64,000 nt of DNA from Trileptium ribeirensis (Eukaryota > Nematoda > Enoplea > Enoplida > Thoracostomopsidae). The DNA is taken from positions 62,001 to 126,000 of the forward strand of contig JASANE010021273.1 in the NCBI GenBank assembly GCA_030248225.1, written 5' to 3'. A model generated the notes under the pieces. It made no database searches and was not told the DNA's origin. It saw nothing but the letters and a program-made list of their open reading frames with translations. The translations under genes and the position numbers were made by a program. How positions within the stretch are numbered: the stretch's first letter is position 1; each line of letters begins with the position of its first letter. Of this stretch, positions 58,964-64,000 are shown piece after piece.

Positions 58964-59531
58964 GTTTAATTGTTATATATTGTTAGGCAGAATTTATGTG
59001 ATAGAATCTTGTAAAATTTGCACAAATGACTAGGCAGCTTGGAAAGGTTTAAATAAAACGGTGCCGTAGCTTTACAGATAAGATTAAAATATAAATAGGC
59101 GGATTCATAGATAAATACGCGCTCAGTTTCACGCAACGAGGTTTTTCAATTTGGCAGAAATACCTCTAATAAAGTGTTTTATACTGAAAAAGTTTGTACT
59201 ATATACAACAAATAGTGTGTCAAAAACTACTGGTAGCCGCTTTCTGTCATACATATTGAATTACTATGTCAGATTTTAGCATTGCAGATTTGCTTATTTG
59301 GTAAATGACTAAATTTTAACGGGCAAGTCAGTTGATATGGAATATTTGATAAATTCAAACTGTCGCCAAGAATCATACCCGAGTAAATAAATATACGCCC
59401 CTCGACAAATTCAGTCAAAGCAACGCCCTTAAATATACCCTTAAATGAAACGGTTAAATGTTTCCGCCGAAGGCTATCTAGCACACATATGTCGGCCTGT
59501 GGTGGATACCACCCTGCTGGATGCAACCTAC

Positions 59532-59650
59532 CGATCTAACACGGCGAATACCACAACTATTAAACGGGATCTCAATGCCTGTCTGAAGGGTTCGCGTCGC
59601 ATCAGTTCGACATCCCGGTTCATTGTAGCGATCTTTGACAAAGACGTGAC
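59532..59650 (-). CDS. ZP-domain protein, ZP-N exon with HVFVKDRY motif
   Basis: The acceptor is ctacttttag; two bases complete the Gly codon from the previous exon, and the donor is GATCG/GTAGGT in phase 0. It encodes residues 39-78: HVFVKDRYNEPGC, then RTDATRTLQTGIEIPFNSC and GIRRVRS, with cysteines 52 and 71. The pattern 'G-h-V-x-V-K ... GC ... E-h-P-h-x-x-C-x-h-x-R-x-R' is typical of cuticlin ZP-N subdomains. Confidence 0.92.
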
Positions 59651-60159
59651 CTAAAAGTAGTAAAGAAAAACGTGCACATTGTATTAAATTCAAAAGTAAG
59701 ATTTTCAAAATATTTTAAAAATTAATGCAACTTACATTTATTTTTTGTAAAGAGGTTTATTTAATATATCATGAATTTGAGAACAAGACTATAGGCCGAA
59801 TAAAAAAGCTTAGTCTTTATTTTTTAGTTTAAATTTCTAAATACAATTTCGCTTAGTGTAATCATAACAGCAATAGGAGTTATATTTTGAAAATAGTCTG
59901 CTCGATGAAACATTTTTGTGATCTTTGATGCGATTAGTTAAACCGCACGAGTCAAGCTGAGAGGTGTAGTGATATACGATTTAAACCGAAATGGAACAGT
60001 GCATGTGTTTCAGCGAACTTTGTGTGACAGCCTTTAATCGCTACTGATTACGAACCAGATGTATTAAAATTTCGTCCACACTACATGTGGAAATTCAATA
60101 AACTTAAACCTGGTTCATAGAAACAATAATAGTATTTTCGTGCAATACTTGTTTATTAT

Positions 60160-61050
60160 GGTTGCTATAATTTGAAATTTGATATCTTCTCAAGATTGTG
60201 GAAGTACTATCGGATCAAAACGCAGCATTCTAAAAACAGCAAACTCCGAGGAGTTTTCTGACATTGCTACATGGTATAACTTGAAATTTGCTATCTTCTC
60301 AAGATTGTGGAAGTACTATCGGATCAAAACACATCATTCTAAAAACAGCAAACTCCGAGGAGTTTTCTGACATTGCTACATGGTATAACTTGAAATTTGC
60401 TATCTTCTCAAGATTGTGGAAGTACTATGTCGGATTCAAACGCCAGCATCTCAAAAACAGCAAACTACGAGGGGTTTTCTGACATTGCTACATGGTATAA
60501 CTTGAAATTTGCTATCTTCTCAAGATTGTGGAAGTACTATCGGATCAAAACGCAGCATTCTAAAAACAGCAAACTCCGAGGAGTTTTCTGACATTGCTAC
60601 ATGGTATAACTTGAAATTTGCTATCTTCTCAAGATTGTGGAAGTACTATCGGATCAAAACACATCATTCTAAAAACAGCAAACTCCGAGGAGTTTCCTGA
60701 CATTGCTACATACTATAATTTGAAATTTGCTATCTTCTCAAGATAGTGGAAGTACTATCGGATCAAAACGCATCATTCTAGAAACTGCGAACTCCGTATA
60801 GTTTTCTGACATTGCTACATGGTATAATTTGAAATTTGCTATCTTCTCAAGATTGTGGAAGTATATACTATCGGATCAAAACACATCATTCTAAAAACAG
60901 CAAACTCCGAGGAGTTTTCTGACATTGCTACATGGTATAACTTGAAATTTGCTATCTTCTCAAGATTGTGGAAGTACTATCGGATCAAAACACATCATTC
61001 TAAAAACAAAACTCGGAGGAGTTTTCTGACATTGCTACATGCTACAAGTT
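60160..61050. repeat. Tandem array, about 109-bp unit, 8 copies
   Basis: 'gacattgctacatggtata' recurs at 60260, 60369, 60481, 60590, 60699, 60808, 60921 and 61028. The open frames of 60-68 codons crossing it are repeat artefacts. It lies in the first recognised ZP intron (61282-59651). Confidence 0.95.
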
Positions 61051-61282
61051 TCATCAATTAACTGCTAATGCTATTATGTCAAACAAAAACTAAGTTTACT
61101 TGTGTTGTTAACAGTATGTTTTGCGTGGATATCAGTTGTTACTTTCTAGTTTTAATATTTGATCACCATTTGGTTATATAGAACAGTGTTCGAAGTTGTT
61201 TTCGACGATTCCAACTGTCAACTGCTTCCTTGCAACATTTGAATAATTGATACCAAGTTGCAACAGAAAGACGTCGCTTTAC

Positions 61283-61397
61283 CTTCGAAAGTGTTATATG
61301 TAGCGTAAGCGACTGCAATCGTGGTTGGACCACAGCGAATTTCAGGGTTCGAAGCGACGCCGTTGTCAATCGGAATGGCCTTTGTAATGGAAAACAG
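61283..61397 (-). CDS. ZP-domain protein, first recognised exon: signal-peptide end and start of ZP-N
   Basis: The acceptor is gataattttag, phase 0; the donor is GAAG/GTAAAG. It encodes residues 1-38 plus the first base of Gly39: LFSITKAIPIDNGVASNPEI, then RCGPTTIAVAYATYNTFEG. Cysteine 22 is the first ZP cysteine. LFSITKA looks like the end of a signal peptide with cleavage after Ala7, so a short upstream exon should hold the ATG and the rest of the hydrophobic core. An in-frame TAG at the acceptor excludes extension of this exon. A different frame here is open for 94 codons (61163-61447) but carries none of this similarity. Confidence 0.88.
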
Positions 61398-61640
61398 CTA
61401 AAATTATCAACAATCATATCGATGTTAGCTAAGGCGAGAGTAAACATAACAATGCCTCCATTGACAATCCAATTTTATCGCTTTTCCTAAAATCCGTACG
61501 AATGGTTTTCGATAGATCGAAATTCGCCACAAACTCTTTGAAAACACACTGCTCTTTATTCAAATTCGAAACGATGCTGTTATTTTTCGGAATGGATAAA
61601 AAAAAAAAAAATATAAGCTTAAAATGTAACTATGCATACT

Positions 61641-61911
61641 TTGTCACTCTGTTTGCTAGGCGATATGACATATATCGCCCTAGGGCGAGTTACTTGTCAT
61701 TGTGAAACAGTGCTATAAGAGAAAAATATATATCACATTTGACATATTTCCGAGGTAATAATATTGCACGAGGCCGGAGGCCGAGTGCTATGTTATTACC
61801 GAGGAGTTGGCGAATGTGATATATATTTTTCTCCTATAGCACTGTTTCACAATGACAAGTAACTCGCCCTAGGGCGATATATGTCATATCGCCTAGCAAA
61901 CAGAGTGACAA
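61641..61911. mobile_element. Near-palindromic foldback element, 271 bp
   Basis: The left arm starts TTGTCACTCTGTTTGCTAGG and the right arm is its inverted copy, ending CAGAGTGACAA. The arms match almost perfectly for about 110 bases, including the self-complementary CGCCCTAGGGCG, and loosely to the centre. The loop is only about 15-25 bases ('gcacgaggccggaggccgagtgc' is itself a stem). It has no ORF. This is a MITE or foldback transposon. Confidence 0.85.
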
Positions 61912-61994
61912 GATACTTGTCATCTGCTTTCGATTGTACAGGGAGTGATATGAATTATATCATGCAGGCGGCACCCTTTGAAGTGGGTGACAAA

Positions 61995-62190
61995 TGCGTT
62001 GTTATTGGTTCGCTTTGCGAGGTTCCTTAAGAAACAGACCAAAAGCTCCTCGATAACTCAGTGGTTAGTGTACGCCACTTTCACCCGTTCAGCCCGGGTT
62101 CGTTCCCTGGCGAAGGTTTGAGTTCTCAAACATTGCACGGCGCACAAATTACTTTGGGCGTTAAAGGGTTTGACCCATTCCTTGACTAAT
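61995..62190 (+). mobile_element. tRNA-Glu-derived SINE, copy 2
   Basis: The core 'gataactcagtggttagtgtacg...ctttcacccgttcagcccgggttcgttccc' has a good A-box, an anticodon loop CTTTCAC (anticodon TTC, Glu) and a near-perfect B-box, GGGTTCGTTCCC. The head 'gctttgcgaggttcctt' and tail 'caaacatt...gacccattcc' match 34727-34920. The tRNA-like part starts about 55 bases inside the repeat. Confidence 0.68.
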
Positions 62191-62274
62191 CAGTTTTAGT
62201 TTAAGCAAGCGTTCTGACGGTTGCAAAATTCAGTATGGCAAAGATAAATAACATAATATATGAATGTTGCTAAA

Positions 62275-62510
62275 CACCAAATGAGTAATAGCTGTAGCAT
62301 AGCCAACATACTTTCAACGGTTGTGAGGAATCCAACCGATTACGATATCACTGGTTTGAACAAGTAAAACAGCTCAGCTGTGCGCACAATTTCTTAACCG
62401 CACGGCTTGTTATGCCACAGCTACAAACTTGTAACATAATTAGCCATAACTAAACACGTGTTCGGATATTTCAACGCACAGTTTTAGCTATATAAGCTGC
62501 TTCACAAAAA
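62275..62510. repeat. Dispersed repeat, related to 48515-48770
   Basis: Begins near 'aatagctgtagcatagcca' and ends near 'gctatataagctgctt'. See the partner for the matched blocks. Family unknown. Confidence 0.5.
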
Positions 62511-64000
62511 TATAACTTACTCAAATTATATGAATAGCGTCTATTATTTTCTATCTCTATAGCAATACGTAGTATTGTTTTGTTCTTCGATTACATTAGT
62601 ATTGCTCTAACGGTCTTGATTTCAGGAAAATTTACAGAAGTTTTTAAATCTTAGATATTTAATATTAGAATCTCGATAAATTTAAGGTGAAATCATAAGG
62701 TCGAGATGTTCAAAAAATGGCACTTGGTTGTTAAAGATGACTTATCGTCATCACTTTGTTAATCAAGGAACATAGATATGATGAAGGCGGCCGCCACAAT
62801 ATACATATCGGGTCGAGACAGTCGTTAGGACGACCAGTTATATTACAAGAAATCATTGAACACTATTTACTTTATTTACCACTATTTGAGCAATATTATG
62901 GCATCCCGCATATAAGAACACCTGATTTATGACAATTTGTTTAACGTTTAGGCATCCGTTCTAAGCTTGCATATTAGAATATTTTTACAGACCTGAGCCT
63001 AAAATAAAATTCAATGATCCTCTATGCATTAATAGATGGTACCAAAGCATATTATTGCAGCTTTTATTATATCACATAACGCCAAATTCAAGTTCTAACT
63101 ACTTTTAAAATGATTTTCTTAATCAATTTTTAAGCGATAAATTGAAAATTTGAAATGATTTTGACCGAAAATCGAGCAGGATAAATTTGTGCAGCCCAAC
63201 CGGTGTTTAAATGCTTCTGTCAATAAGTGCGAGCAACGAAAAGTTTGGAAAACACTTAATAAAGAATTTAGCGGTTAAAAAACATGCTTCTGGTGTTACG
63301 AAAATACTGCTAAAATGCGATAGCAGTGAAGAAGTAAAACGTAAGTAAATGTGTACTTTTAGTGAAAAAAGGAAACCATAATTTCAGTTTTGCGCTCAAA
63401 GCATTGCACATTATGCATGACTCCGTGCGCTTTTGAGGTGTGGATGTGGACTGCACAGGCTCATGGATGACAGTTACCGTCAACACAAGAAAGAACTCGG
63501 GTAGATACAACTTTGATGTATACAAACCAAGCCGTTTTTGTTAATTTTAGCGTTTTGCTTTACCTTAAAGTGCTAAATTAGTAAGATAACTTCAAACAAC
63601 TTGCATATCTCCCGGAATCATGTTACAATAGATATATAAACTAACGGTTCTGGCATGAATTTGGCCAGAAGTTAACGGAAATGTATATCGCAACGAAGAC
63701 GCAATACTCGCGAAAAGCTTGTCATTATTAGCGTTACGTCCCCATTTTTATCAAATTTAGCCAATAAAAGTTCAATGAATGCTTCAAATATAACTAAGCT
63801 ATGCAGTTTCACCGCTGTGTTTAATACCGTTTATCCACAATTTTTCCAAGGCGTTGTTTGATAAGGTTAATTTTAACCTTATTCAATCTGTCACAGCTGG
63901 TCGAACGGGACACGTCCAATGGAAACAAGTTTCGTTGATATGTAAACGTTTTAAAAATATATATATTTTAATTTATTTTTTCTGAAATAATTACGCACAT
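62511..64000. other. No recognisable gene; expected location of the ZP gene 5' end
   Basis: The missing first ZP exon (ATG plus about 10 codons, phase-0 donor) might lie here on the minus strand or beyond the window. Several donor-like sites were tested (near 62518, 62873 and 63565), but the upstream ATG frames close with stops. The minus-strand frame at 63310-63525 has a hydrophobic start but no ATG. Confidence 0.4.

Noticed and set aside
60179..61061. Chain of overlapping 63-68 codon plus-strand ORFs
   Set aside because: They are the same frame of the 109-bp array repeated; each ends with a stop inside the next unit.
61163..61447. 94-codon minus-strand ORF starting MFTLALANIDM
   Set aside because: The ZP exon occupies the same strand in another frame with correct splice sites and family motifs.
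63310..63525. Possible signal-peptide exon of the ZP gene (YLPEFFLVLTVTVIHEP)
   Set aside because: The frame has no ATG, only a TTG after an upstream TAA, and the signal-peptide end is already encoded at 61397.

Overview
The window is AT-rich eukaryotic DNA with GT-AG introns, few genes and very many tandem and dispersed repeats. It is most likely a nematode: eight minus-strand exons assemble in phase into a cuticlin-type zona pellucida (ZP) domain membrane protein, a family characteristic of nematode cuticle and epidermis. I cannot name the species. The repeat load might suit a repeat-rich nematode lineage such as the mermithids, but that is a guess.

1-16.7 kb is transposon-rich. Two nearly identical 1.16-1.18 kb non-autonomous hAT-type elements (399-1555 and 11926-13105) lie in inverted orientation, each flanked by a perfect 8-bp target duplication. 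A decayed truncated copy is at 4555-4998. The left element is inserted in an older dispersed repeat whose uninterrupted relative is at 9795-10290. Between them lies a dead CR1/Jockey-like LINE on the minus strand (about 5230-9035). A 58-codon ORF beginning MGCTASK (9613-9789) may be a small acylated protein or a first exon. A foldback element (14926-15506) and two tandem arrays follow.

17.6-31.4 kb holds two long plus-strand terminal exons (17610-18771 and 29172-31407). Both need the same incoming splice phase, both end in a stop, and each is followed by AATAAA. They are best read as alternative 3' ends of one gene whose 5' part is not recognised here, or as two separate genes. Both encode Ser/Thr/Asn-rich, probably disordered tails. 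Several arrays, GC-rich MITE-like elements and a 14-bp perfect hairpin lie around them.

35-61.4 kb is the ZP gene on the minus strand. Its recognised exons are 61397-61283, 59650-59532, 55727-55585, 52627-52479, 50745-50664, 47995-47839, 46938-46638 and 35370-34991. They encode 481 residues: the end of a signal peptide, a complete 12-cysteine ZP module, a Lys/Ala-rich linker with a basic cleavage-like site, a transmembrane helix and a short cytoplasmic tail. The short first exon with the initiator ATG was not found. Each of its seven introns contains its own unrelated tandem array; the largest intron carries 19 copies of a 219-bp unit and relics of two other LINEs, one of which ends in an RNase H domain.

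The rest is further repeats: tRNA-Glu-derived SINE copies (34727-34920, 61995-62190), a tRNA-like pseudogene (49816-49887), long inverted-repeat elements (33912-34612, 57499-58198, 61641-61911) and intergenic sequence without recognisable genes. Homology statements rest on recognised family motifs and by-eye alignment; no search was run.
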